From a virus: a DNA stretch of 20,983 bases. Numbering within the stretch: position 1 is the stretch's first letter; every line of letters starts with the position of its first letter. Location of the stretch: the IMG/VR virus record IMGVR_UViG_3300006916_008554, positions 1 through 20,983 of that record; one strand, given 5' to 3'. Shown piece after piece: positions 11,890 through 18,343 of the stretch. The notes beneath the pieces are model-generated. The model was not told where the DNA came from. It made no database searches and worked only from the letters and a program-made list of their open reading frames with translations. A program made the translations under genes and the position numbers.

Positions 11890-13520
11890 CTAACAATAGT
11901 AACATGTCCAACTAACTTCTCAATAAATGAAGAGTTAATTCTTCTTGCAGTAAAAGTCCATGTGTAAGTATCTATTTGTGAGTAATATAAACCGTCTTTA
12001 TAACTACCATTCCATTTTAAATTATTTATATCACGACTTTCCCATATATTTTCACCCCACCTGTTAAATATTTTTACTTCAACATCAGTCCAACAATCAG
12101 GACTAATTATAACTTCCCATACATCATTTATACCATCATTATTCGGGGTAAATGAATTAGGTATATAAATGTCACTATTCTCACAACTCAATAAACCGAT
12201 ATCATCACAAGGTAAACCTGTTATACAATCAACTAATATAAACTCATATTGTATAATAGTATCAAATAGTGTTTGATATATAGTGTCTGTTATAAAAATT
12301 AATTCAGTCTCTATTATAGTGTCTATTTGAGTCACTATAAGGGTGTCTGTAACGAATTCTGTAAGCGTTATGGTATCAGGTGGTAATTCGACGTATAAAG
12401 TGTCTGTAACGAATTCTGTAAGCGTTATGGTATCAGGTGGTAATTCGACGTATAAAGTGTCTGTAATCGTTTCTATTAAAGTTATAGTATCAGGTGGTAA
12501 TTCGACGTATAAAGTGTCTGTAACGAACTCTGTGAGTGTTATGGTATCAGGTGGTAATTCTACATATGTCGTATCATACTGTGTAATATATTCAGTTTCT
12601 AATATTGTTACAGTATCGGTAGGAAACTGTATAATGATAGTATCTCCAGGTAATTCAACATAAAAAGTGTCTACTTGAAATATATAAGTAAATGTAAAAA
12701 TTGAATCTATTTGAATTATATATGTATATATTGTATCCGCAGGTGTAAATATTTCTATGGTGTCAGGTGGAGATTCAACAAAAATAGTATCAATACAATT
12801 ATATTCACAACTTCCATCATCAAATTCTGCGTCTTCATCGTAATTAATTGCATTCTCATCGGTACAACCTATTTCATCATCGGAATATAAACACTCAATG
12901 GGAGGATTTGGTGAAGAGATACTATATGTAGGGTTTTCATCTTCGCACGTCCTCCATACGTTATCACAGTCTTGGTCCGGATAAGGTATTCCTGGATTTT
13001 CATTTCCTATCGCCCAACCACCGTCTTGTTGGTACCAAGTACTAGAATAGTTTATTTGCCATATAACAAACTCAATACATTCTCCTTGTGACAACCAATA
13101 GTCTATATACTCGTCGAAACAGTTTTCAGGTAACGCAGGATTAGGATATTCATAATCTAATTGCATTACTATAGTATCACCCGCAGTTAATGGAAAATCA
13201 TAACCAAAATCGGAAGACCAATTACCGGGTAACGCGTTTGCATTAGGTCCCCATATCCATCCTAAGTGATTGTTTTGTTGCATTGCACAATTACCTACAT
13301 TCCAGTTATCCTCATTACCAGGAACATGGGCACCAATTTGAATCATATTTACCTCCGAGTTAGACCCTTGGTATCCAATATTTCCACAATTAGTACTATT
13401 GTTTACTACAACAGTTGCTTCATAAGTATTTAAATTTACATCTATGATTGATAAATCACATTGTGAGCTCATTAAGAATGAGCTTAATAATAAAAATATA
13501 AGACTAAAAACACCCTTCAT
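11886..13520 (-). CDS. secreted surface protein with T9SS type B sorting domain
   Basis: I start this gene at the ATG at 13518-13520 (544 aa) because it opens with a clear signal peptide (MKGVFSLIFLLLSSFLMSSQ, probably cut before Cys21). The longer frame to 13658 would hide the signal and overlap the upstream gene. Residues 21-210 are a Cys- and Trp-rich extracellular domain. Residues about 217-240 (GCTDENAINYDEDAEFDDGS) match an acidic, probably calcium-binding repeat common in Bacteroidota secreted proteins. About 250-430 is a Thr/Asp-rich stalk with a 19-residue repeat. The last 93 residues (452-544) are a gliding-motility/CHU_C-type C-terminal domain: YIPNSFTPNNDGINDVW, VKIFNRWGENIWES, and terminal GHVTIVR. 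That domain routes proteins through the T9SS to the outer surface. The product should therefore sit on or leave the infected host cell. It starts four bases after the 304-aa gene stop. Confidence 0.85.
   Translation of the reverse strand: MKGVFSLIFLLLSSFLMSSQCDLSIIDVNLNTYEATVVVNNSTNCGNIGYQGSNSEVNMIQIGAHVPGNEDNWNVGNCAMQQNNHLGWIWGPNANALPGNWSSDFGYDFPLTAGDTIVMQLDYEYPNPALPENCFDEYIDYWLSQGECIEFVIWQINYSSTWYQQDGGWAIGNENPGIPYPDQDCDNVWRTCEDENPTYSISSPNPPIECLYSDDEIGCTDENAINYDEDAEFDDGSCEYNCIDTIFVESPPDTIEIFTPADTIYTYIIQIDSIFTFTYIFQVDTFYVELPGDTIIIQFPTDTVTILETEYITQYDTTYVELPPDTITLTEFVTDTLYVELPPDTITLIETITDTLYVELPPDTITLTEFVTDTLYVELPPDTITLTEFVTDTLIVTQIDTIIETELIFITDTIYQTLFDTIIQYEFILVDCITGLPCDDIGLLSCENSDIYIPNSFTPNNDGINDVWEVIISPDCWTDVEVKIFNRWGENIWESRDINNLKWNGSYKDGLYYSQIDTYTWTFTARRINSSFIEKLVGHVTIVR
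12343..12570 (-). repeat. four tandem 57-bp repeats encoding the T9SS protein stalk
   Basis: Four head-to-tail copies (12343-12399, 12400-12456, 12457-12513, 12514-12570) encode a 19-residue unit DTLYVELPPDTITLTEFVT. The first two copies are identical at DNA level and the others differ by a few bases, so the expansion is recent. The unit sits in a longer Thr/Asp-rich stalk with more degenerate copies on both sides. Copy number probably varies between relatives. Confidence 0.9.
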
Positions 13521-13524
13521 GTAA

Positions 13525-14439
13525 TTACCAATACCTACCTGAAACATTTTTACCAAAGTCTTTATGTGCTCTACACGCCCAGTATCCCGCTTTTGTTCTA
13601 TCTTTTTTTTTGTGACACTGATGTCTAGCCGCGAAAGATTTTCTAGCTGCCGGGTCATTCCACTTTGCAGTCATAGTAGATGAACCATAACTTATTTTTT
13701 TAATTTTACCTGTTTTAGGATTTCTTACATATACATACCATTTTTTAGAGCCACCTGTTTTTGGTTTTCCTATGGGAGGGTCCTTCTTCTTCTTTTTTTT
13801 ACCCTCATTTAAATTTTCTTCATACTCAAAAGGGAAATCTAATGGTACTTTACCCTCAGTAGTGTTAACAAAAGTACCCACTTCGGATTTTAAAATTTCA
13901 ACATCAAAATCGTTAAATTGATATCCGTTGTTATATAATTTTCTAGATTCATTAACTATTTCAAAATATTTTTCGCTCCCGTGTCTAAAAATATTATCTG
14001 TTATTGATATATTATTATCAAAATGATATTGTAACTCTTCGGATATCTGAGTTTTTTCAAGTACTATTTTATTTATACTTTCTCTAATTATATTTTTAAC
14101 GTACATTGATTCATTTTTAGATTTTTTTTTATAGTTTTTTACTTTAATCCTCGTTGGACTTTTACCTTTTGTGTCTTTTGACCTACCTTTTTCTTTCTCT
14201 CTTTTCCTGCGACATGCGGAATCTTTGGCTGACTGACTCATTTTTCCAGCAACACCCGCTCCCCTACATACAGGATATCCTCCTTTATCTGAATCACTAC
14301 GACCACAGGGTGGGTGACCACCACCTTTTTTTTTCTTACAGATATTAACCCATGGACCTTTAGGTTGTTTAGAACCTTTTTTCTTTTTTTTCTTACCAAA
14401 CCATACGGCTAAATCTTCAGATAAAATATATTTGTCCAT
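13525..14439 (-). CDS. modular lysine-rich protein, candidate packaged and processed internal protein
   Basis: The 304-aa product is built from basic modules joined by linkers. Residues 1-90: ILSEDLAVWFGKKKKKKG, then a Cys-rich segment (GGGHPPCGRSDSDKGGYPVC and KMSQSAKDSACRRKRE) that looks like the DUF5872-type module of phages and large viruses. Residues 110-212: a less basic helical part beginning SMYVKNIIRESINKIVLEK, similar to the N-terminal helix of the poly-lysine protein at 11161. Residues 213-304: GKKKKKK followed by KKWYVYVRNPKTGKIKKISY and ARKSFAARHQCHKKKD, ending near GYWACRAHKDFG, a module I have seen in small T4-like phage proteins. LSE (6-8), IRE (118-120), ISE (132-134) and LNE (210-212) fit the prohead protease motif, two of them just before poly-lysine. 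A GGGAG Shine-Dalgarno-like site precedes the ATG, which is rare here. Confidence 0.72.
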   Translation of the reverse strand: MDKYILSEDLAVWFGKKKKKKGSKQPKGPWVNICKKKKGGGHPPCGRSDSDKGGYPVCRGAGVAGKMSQSAKDSACRRKREKEKGRSKDTKGKSPTRIKVKNYKKKSKNESMYVKNIIRESINKIVLEKTQISEELQYHFDNNISITDNIFRHGSEKYFEIVNESRKLYNNGYQFNDFDVEILKSEVGTFVNTTEGKVPLDFPFEYEENLNEGKKKKKKDPPIGKPKTGGSKKWYVYVRNPKTGKIKKISYGSSTMTAKWNDPAARKSFAARHQCHKKKDRTKAGYWACRAHKDFGKNVSGRYW

Positions 14440-14447
14440 GTTTACTT

Positions 14448-14452
14448 TCTCC
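14448..14452 (-). promoter_or_regulatory. Shine-Dalgarno-like site before the 304-aa gene
   Basis: On the minus strand AAAGGGAGAAAG stands nine bases (from the end of GGGAG) before the ATG at 14439. Most genes in this window have no such site, in keeping with Bacteroidota translation, so a strong one here is notable given the phage bS21 candidate at 19619. Confidence 0.45.
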
Positions 14453-14461
14453 CTTTTTTTA

Positions 14462-14468
14462 ATAAATA
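14462..14468 (-). promoter_or_regulatory. candidate late promoter element TATTTAT
   Basis: Minus-strand TATTTAT 22 nt before the ATG at 14439, upstream of the Shine-Dalgarno-like site, in the short gap between two divergent transcription units. It would drive the operon 304-aa protein, T9SS-sorted protein, cupin-like protein. Confidence 0.4.
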
Positions 14469-14488
14469 TTAGTTAAATCATAATAGTC

Positions 14489-14731
14489 ATGTCAGAAAAT
14501 AACACAAATACACTATTTAATACAATCAATTATAACGAACCACACGAATTAAATGAATTTATAGATAAAATGAATATAGACCAAGCATTATTTTCTTTAG
14601 TTCACGCAACAAGATATGCACATAATAAAGGTTTATATAATATTGAAGAATCTGAAGTTGTTTCTAAGGCGATTAGAGTTTTGACTACTCCTGTACCCTT
14701 AGCGAAGGAAGAGTCTAATGACGAAGGATGA
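14489..14731 (+). CDS. small protein of unknown function
   Basis: An 80-aa protein not recognised. Asn-rich start, then predicted helices (NEPHELNEFIDKMNIDQALF, about 16-35; a second with HATRYAHNKGLY, about 39-50; a third with EVVSKAIRVLTT). No membrane segment. It reads away from the 304-aa gene and overlaps the following gene by 14 nt. The pair forms a short plus-strand island between two minus-strand structural operons, a common place for accessory genes. Confidence 0.6.
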   Translation: MSENNTNTLFNTINYNEPHELNEFIDKMNIDQALFSLVHATRYAHNKGLYNIEESEVVSKAIRVLTTPVPLAKEESNDEG

Positions 14732-14921
14732 ATTAACTAGTAGAATTATTATTTTACAGTCTGAAATAACAGATGCGATTTTAAATGGTCATAAAGCACA
14801 TGATGAAGACGAATTTAAATCACATAGAATCGAATTAATGATACTTCGTTGTATGTTATATGGTAAAGATTCTAAAATCTGTAAAACTGAAAAGCTTAAT
14901 TGTAGAAATTGTAAGAAATAA
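14718..14921 (+). CDS. small protein with C-terminal cysteine cluster
   Basis: A 67-aa protein of unknown function. Residues 1-50 are helical and charged; the tail ICKTEKLNCRNCKK holds three closely spaced cysteines that, with Cys46 or so, could bind zinc. The start lies inside the previous gene (14-nt overlap). Its stop codon ends on the first base of the bidirectional terminator at 14921. Confidence 0.6.
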   Translation: MTKDELTSRIIILQSEITDAILNGHKAHDEDEFKSHRIELMILRCMLYGKDSKICKTEKLNCRNCKK

Positions 14922-14946
14922 AAAGGGAGACCGAAGTCTCCCTTTT
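14921..14946. terminator. bidirectional intrinsic terminator between convergent units
   Basis: Arms AAAAGGGAGAC (14921-14931) and GTCTCCCTTTT (14936-14946) pair perfectly around a CGAA tetraloop, with T-rich sequence after the stem on the plus strand and A-rich before it. It serves the plus-strand pair ending at 14921 and, read from the other side, the major capsid gene ending at 14966. Confidence 0.9.
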
Positions 14947-14965
14947 CTTATTGTTTAGAGTTGTA

Positions 14966-16702
14966 TTATCTTAACTCATTTAAGTCAAATGTTCTAACTC
15001 CATCAACTGTAATCTTACCGTAGAAACGGTTATTTACCATCTTCTTAGCGTATCTTGTCATGATACCCTTGATTGGTGTGAAGTTGAATGGGTTATACAT
15101 TGTTGGTGTCAACTGTAATGGTACGTATGGTGCATACACATAACCTGTGTCAAGTAGTGATGAACCTTTGTGTCCTAACAACAATGTGTTTGCTGGGAAA
15201 TAAGGGTCACGATAAACTTGATATCTACCTGATAATGTACCTACTCTTTCAATACCCATGTTATACTGGTCCTGGTCAGGAGCCGCGTTTGAAACGTGGA
15301 AGTACTCAAGGTCGTCAAAGATTGCTGAAACCTCTGAAGATACAACAATCCAGTTAGCACCACCTCTTAGAGTTGATTTATGGATTTGTGCTGAAACTTG
15401 GTTGATTGCAGTAATCAATGTTTGGTTCCAGTCCTTTTGGTTATAGTTAATAGAACCATTAGAAACTCTCTTCCAACCATCGTAATCCCATCTTAATGAC
15501 CAAGCAGCTCCTTTTCTTAAGTCTCTTAAGATTTCGCGGTCAATTTCTGCAGCTACCTGCTCTGATAACAACGCTGTCAATTCAGCCTCTGCATCAATAT
15601 TATGGAATGCAGAAACGTCTTGAGCGAGTTCTGGTGACCACTGAGCTCTTAACTTTCTTTCAGTTACTGAAACCGTAACCGCTTCAAGGTCAAATGATAC
15701 TTCACCAATAGCGTCTTCAAACTCCAATGTCTCATATCTTCTCCAAGATGCAGTTATAGTTGGTGCACTAGCAAATGTAGTACCTGTATATCCATCGGTT
15801 GAAGATGAACCGAATTCTGCAGGAACTGATGTGTCGATATCTAAGTAAATTGTACCAGTTTGGTCACAAATGTTATCGTAATTACCACCAGGACCTGAAC
15901 CTGGGAATGGTGCTGATGTTTTTGTACCATATTGTACAATACCCTTACCATATTTTTGTGTTACAACTCTAAAGTTCCAGTATGTTGGGTCAGTAGGTAA
16001 GTCAGTGTAAACTTCTAATGAAGATAGGAACTCTTCAGTATCCATCTCTTGTCCGTCAGGACCGATTAATTTACCAGCACCCACGCTTGAGAATCCTGTT
16101 AAGGATACTAAGATAGACCTCGTGTTACCGGTTACTGTACCTCCTGGTACTAATGTACCACCAGACCACTGAACTGCAGTACATGTACTAGTTAATGCGG
16201 TATATGCACCTTTTGAGTAATCAAATAATCCTTCAGGACTTGAATTAGGTGTTTTACCTTCATAAAAACGGTCATACAAGTTTTTACCTGTATCGTAGTT
16301 ATCAGATGTACCACCTGTATATCCAGGTGCTCCGTATGGTTGTAAGTGTGTATTATCAGTGTTTCTGTTCTGAATCTTTGGAACAAAGTAGAACAATTTA
16401 CCGATTGGTAGGTTCATAGCTTGAACTGAAACAATGTCATTAGCCAATAACTTAGAAAAAACTCTTCTTACGATTGGGAAAACGACAGTTTCGAATGAAC
16501 CTGAACTATCTGAAGCAGCAGCTTCGTTTATCAAATATGATGCTTGGTTCTCATATAACTGAGCCATATTTTCTTTTAAGTGTCCTTTAAGACCGTCGAG
16601 GAACCCTAACTTGTCCCATTTGTTAATTGTGTCTTCTTTGATAACTTTAAGGTGCTTAAGACCGATGTTACCAACTAGACCTGATTCTAATAATGCTCCC
16701 AT
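14966..16702 (-). CDS. major capsid protein, gp23-like
   Basis: The 578-aa product reads as a T4 gp23 homologue: an N-terminal helical propeptide (residues 1-60), INE at 58-60 followed by AAASDSSGSFETVVFPIVRR, the expected (L/I)xE cut position (T4 cuts after Glu65), then the HK97-fold core. Typical gp23 stretches include VTERKLRAQWSPELAQD, AAEIDREILRDLRKG and, near the end, LTPTMYNPFNFTPIKGIMTRYAKK. Residues about 130-300 form an enlarged Gly/Thr-rich insertion that differs from T4 and may be surface exposed. Synonymous codons look less AT-biased than in neighbouring genes, as expected for the most abundant virion protein. The start is 22 nt downstream of the scaffold stop with no Shine-Dalgarno site. 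Its transcript ends at the 14921-14946 terminator. Confidence 0.93.
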   Translation of the reverse strand: MGALLESGLVGNIGLKHLKVIKEDTINKWDKLGFLDGLKGHLKENMAQLYENQASYLINEAAASDSSGSFETVVFPIVRRVFSKLLANDIVSVQAMNLPIGKLFYFVPKIQNRNTDNTHLQPYGAPGYTGGTSDNYDTGKNLYDRFYEGKTPNSSPEGLFDYSKGAYTALTSTCTAVQWSGGTLVPGGTVTGNTRSILVSLTGFSSVGAGKLIGPDGQEMDTEEFLSSLEVYTDLPTDPTYWNFRVVTQKYGKGIVQYGTKTSAPFPGSGPGGNYDNICDQTGTIYLDIDTSVPAEFGSSSTDGYTGTTFASAPTITASWRRYETLEFEDAIGEVSFDLEAVTVSVTERKLRAQWSPELAQDVSAFHNIDAEAELTALLSEQVAAEIDREILRDLRKGAAWSLRWDYDGWKRVSNGSINYNQKDWNQTLITAINQVSAQIHKSTLRGGANWIVVSSEVSAIFDDLEYFHVSNAAPDQDQYNMGIERVGTLSGRYQVYRDPYFPANTLLLGHKGSSLLDTGYVYAPYVPLQLTPTMYNPFNFTPIKGIMTRYAKKMVNNRFYGKITVDGVRTFDLNELR

Positions 16703-16724
16703 TTTAATATATTTTTAAGGAAAT

Positions 16725-17984
16725 TTATTTTATTTTACTCATTAAATCCCTCATTCTTAAGAATTGAGGATTTTCATAAGTTTTACTCTCTATTAAATTA
16801 TTCGCAGAACCATTAGAAGGAGTTTTTTGAACTTTAGATTGTACTGTTTCCGTAACTACTGTAGTTTCTTTTCCTCCTAAATCTTCTTTGATTGTTTTGT
16901 AAAGAGATTTGGATTCTTTAAGAGTTTCGACACCATCGAAACGTCTTAGTATGTTTATTTTTTCTTTTTTCGTAGTAGAATGTTCAGTAAATAAACGAGT
17001 AGCGTATGCTAAATTAGAATTAAAAATAGCAACTTCATTAAGTTTTTCTTTGAATACGTTAAGTGCCTTACGGTACTCTTCGTTTTTTTCTCTTAATTGA
17101 GTTAACTCACTTTTTAATTTTTTATTTTCTCTCACTCCCGCTCTTTCTAAGGTTTCTGGAAAACCTTCAGGTTTTAAATTAGTTGCTCTACCATTTACAT
17201 GTGAACGAGCTGAACCTTCTTTAGTTTCACCCTTTTCTTCTTCTGAATCTTCTTCTTCTGAATCTTCTTCTTCTGAATCTTCTTCTTCTGAATCTTCCTC
17301 ACCAATCTCAATTTCATAAACAACATCTTCTTCTGTGTACTCACCTTCTTCCATGTGGTCTTCTTCTGTATACTCACCTTCTTCCATGTGGTCTTCTTCA
17401 CCTAAGTGGTTACCCATAGTTTCGTCAGTTTCTTCAGACTCACCCAACTGAATAACATATTCAGTATCGGCTTCATCGTCAGCTAAGTGTATGTCATCAC
17501 CGTCTTGTTTGACAATAATTCCATCTTCTTGACCCATTGCCTTAAAAACTTTTAAGACTTCATCGTCAGATGCGGATGTTAAATCGAGAGGTAAAAGAAC
17601 TTCTTCTTCATCATCTACTTCTAAGTCATCACCAGGTAAATCAACAGATAACATTTCGTCGTTACCCATTTCATTATCTAAATCTAACCCATCATTATCA
17701 GTTTCTATTTCATCCTCAAGGTCTTCAAGACCTAAGTCCTCCATATCAACATCTTCGTCATCAACCTCAACGTCTAAATCAAGTTCTTCTTGTTCTGACA
17801 TTTCAGTATCTGACACTTCAATCTCATCGTCCTCATTTGTTTCGGACATAGATTCTTTTACTAATTCACTGATTTCTTCCTTCATAGTAGAAGCAAGTAT
17901 TCCTTTTGCATTTTCACTAATGGCTTCTTGCAAATTCTCCATTTGCAGTAAAGCTTCTTCGACTAAATTTTTTTTGTTTGCCAT
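16725..17984 (-). CDS. prohead core scaffold protein, gp22-like
   Basis: The 419-aa product has the position and architecture of T4 gp22. A helical N-terminus (residues 1-50) is followed by an extremely acidic low-complexity centre (about 50-260) containing EEDSE repeats and two HMEEGEYTEED copies. The C-terminal half (about 285-419) is coiled coil, with KLKSELTQLREKNEEYRKAL, a scaffold-typical FKEKLNEVAIFNSNLAYATR stretch and KEKINILRRFD. Scaffold proteins build the prohead core around which the capsid protein assembles and are then degraded by the gp21 protease. Several LxE sites, such as KLNE, are present. It is 270 aa in T4; the longer acidic middle explains the extra length here. Its promoter region holds a TATTTAT element and a terminator for the upstream genes. 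Confidence 0.8.
   Translation of the reverse strand: MANKKNLVEEALLQMENLQEAISENAKGILASTMKEEISELVKESMSETNEDDEIEVSDTEMSEQEELDLDVEVDDEDVDMEDLGLEDLEDEIETDNDGLDLDNEMGNDEMLSVDLPGDDLEVDDEEEVLLPLDLTSASDDEVLKVFKAMGQEDGIIVKQDGDDIHLADDEADTEYVIQLGESEETDETMGNHLGEEDHMEEGEYTEEDHMEEGEYTEEDVVYEIEIGEEDSEEEDSEEEDSEEEDSEEEKGETKEGSARSHVNGRATNLKPEGFPETLERAGVRENKKLKSELTQLREKNEEYRKALNVFKEKLNEVAIFNSNLAYATRLFTEHSTTKKEKINILRRFDGVETLKESKSLYKTIKEDLGGKETTVVTETVQSKVQKTPSNGSANNLIESKTYENPQFLRMRDLMSKIK
17236..17391 (-). repeat. acidic tandem repeats inside the scaffold gene
   Basis: Two repeat types lie side by side: about four copies of a 15-bp unit (roughly 17236-17295) encoding EEDSE, and two 33-bp copies (17326-17358 and 17359-17391, one base different) encoding HMEEGEYTEED. 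Both are in frame and lengthen the acidic centre of the gp22-like protein. Near identity suggests recent slippage or duplication. Confidence 0.85.
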
Positions 17985-18018
17985 AATTTTTTTGCAAAAA
18001 AGTTTATTATATTCTTTA

Positions 18019-18025
18019 ATAAATA
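18019..18025 (-). promoter_or_regulatory. candidate late promoter element TATTTAT
   Basis: Minus-strand TATTTAT 34 nt before the scaffold ATG at 17984 and downstream (in gene sense) of the terminator at 18072-18093, exactly where a promoter for the scaffold-capsid unit is needed. Confidence 0.45.
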
Positions 18026-18034
18026 TACTAAATA

Positions 18035-18053
18035 GTAAAAAAGTGTTTTTTAC
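18035..18053. repeat. inverted repeat next to the scaffold promoter
   Basis: GTAAAAAA (18035-18042) and TTTTTTAC (18046-18053) pair perfectly around GTG. It lies between the G/C-rich terminator and the TATTTAT element; it could be an operator or UP-like element, or a minor terminator. Confidence 0.35.
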
Positions 18054-18071
18054 CTAACTTTTAGCAAAAAA

Positions 18072-18093
18072 AAATCGGGTATTAACCCGATTT
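18072..18093. terminator. intrinsic terminator after the protease/DUF4494-like unit
   Basis: AAATCGGGT (18072-18080) and ACCCGATTT (18085-18093) form a 9-bp stem with an ATTA loop, flanked by an A tract on the left (18066-18074) and a T tract on the right (18097-18105). On the minus strand this gives a hairpin followed by about nine T residues, terminating transcripts that pass the small gene ending at 18116. Confidence 0.88.
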
Positions 18094-18115
18094 ATATTTT
18101 TTTTTAAGACCTTAT

Positions 18116-18325
18116 TTATTCGTAAACCTCATCAATTTTACTTTCAACACACGCTGTGATTCTCCAGTCGTAAACAAAGTCTTTAAATTTTTCAGTTACT
18201 TTTGATTCTACATCAGTGACATTATAACCTTTTACTAACTTTTCTTCTCTAATTTTTTTAATCTTACCTGAGTTTTCATCAATTAAGTCATACTGAACTT
18301 TTGCTACAAAATATTTTTCGTCCAT
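18116..18325 (-). CDS. DUF4494-like small protein
   Basis: The 69-aa product matches the pattern I recall for DUF4494, a small domain found mostly in Bacteroidota and their phages: an opening strand KYFVAKVQYDLIDENSGKIK, a second strand REEKLVKGYNVTDVESKVTE combining a strand and a helix, then a final strand pair (WRITACVESKIDEVY). Function is unknown. It follows the gp21-like gene by 18 nt and is closed by the terminator at 18072-18093, so it is co-transcribed with the prohead protease. Its place between gp21 and gp22 is not one that T4 fills with a comparable gene. Confidence 0.55.
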   Translation of the reverse strand: MDEKYFVAKVQYDLIDENSGKIKKIREEKLVKGYNVTDVESKVTEKFKDFVYDWRITACVESKIDEVYE

Positions 18326-18343
18326 TTTATTTTTTTGTTTAAA

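Noticed and set aside
12343-12663. Plus-strand 106-codon frame with Ser/Val repeats
   Set aside because: It is the antisense shadow of the 57-bp repeats of the T9SS gene; its repetitiveness comes from the real gene.
13521-13658. Longer N-terminus of the T9SS-sorted protein (46 extra residues from an ATG at 13658)
   Set aside because: It lies inside the 304-aa gene in another frame, and it would place the signal peptide internally. The ATG at 13520 starts the signal peptide directly, four bases after the upstream stop.
15088-15678. Several plus-strand frames opposite the capsid gene
   Set aside because: They are antisense shadows of the gp23-like gene, which has clear homology and biased codon use.
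17195-17401. Minus-strand lysine-rich 68-codon frame within the scaffold gene
   Set aside because: It is the shifted reading of GAA/GAG-rich repeats in the gp22-like gene, with no start context or neighbour support.
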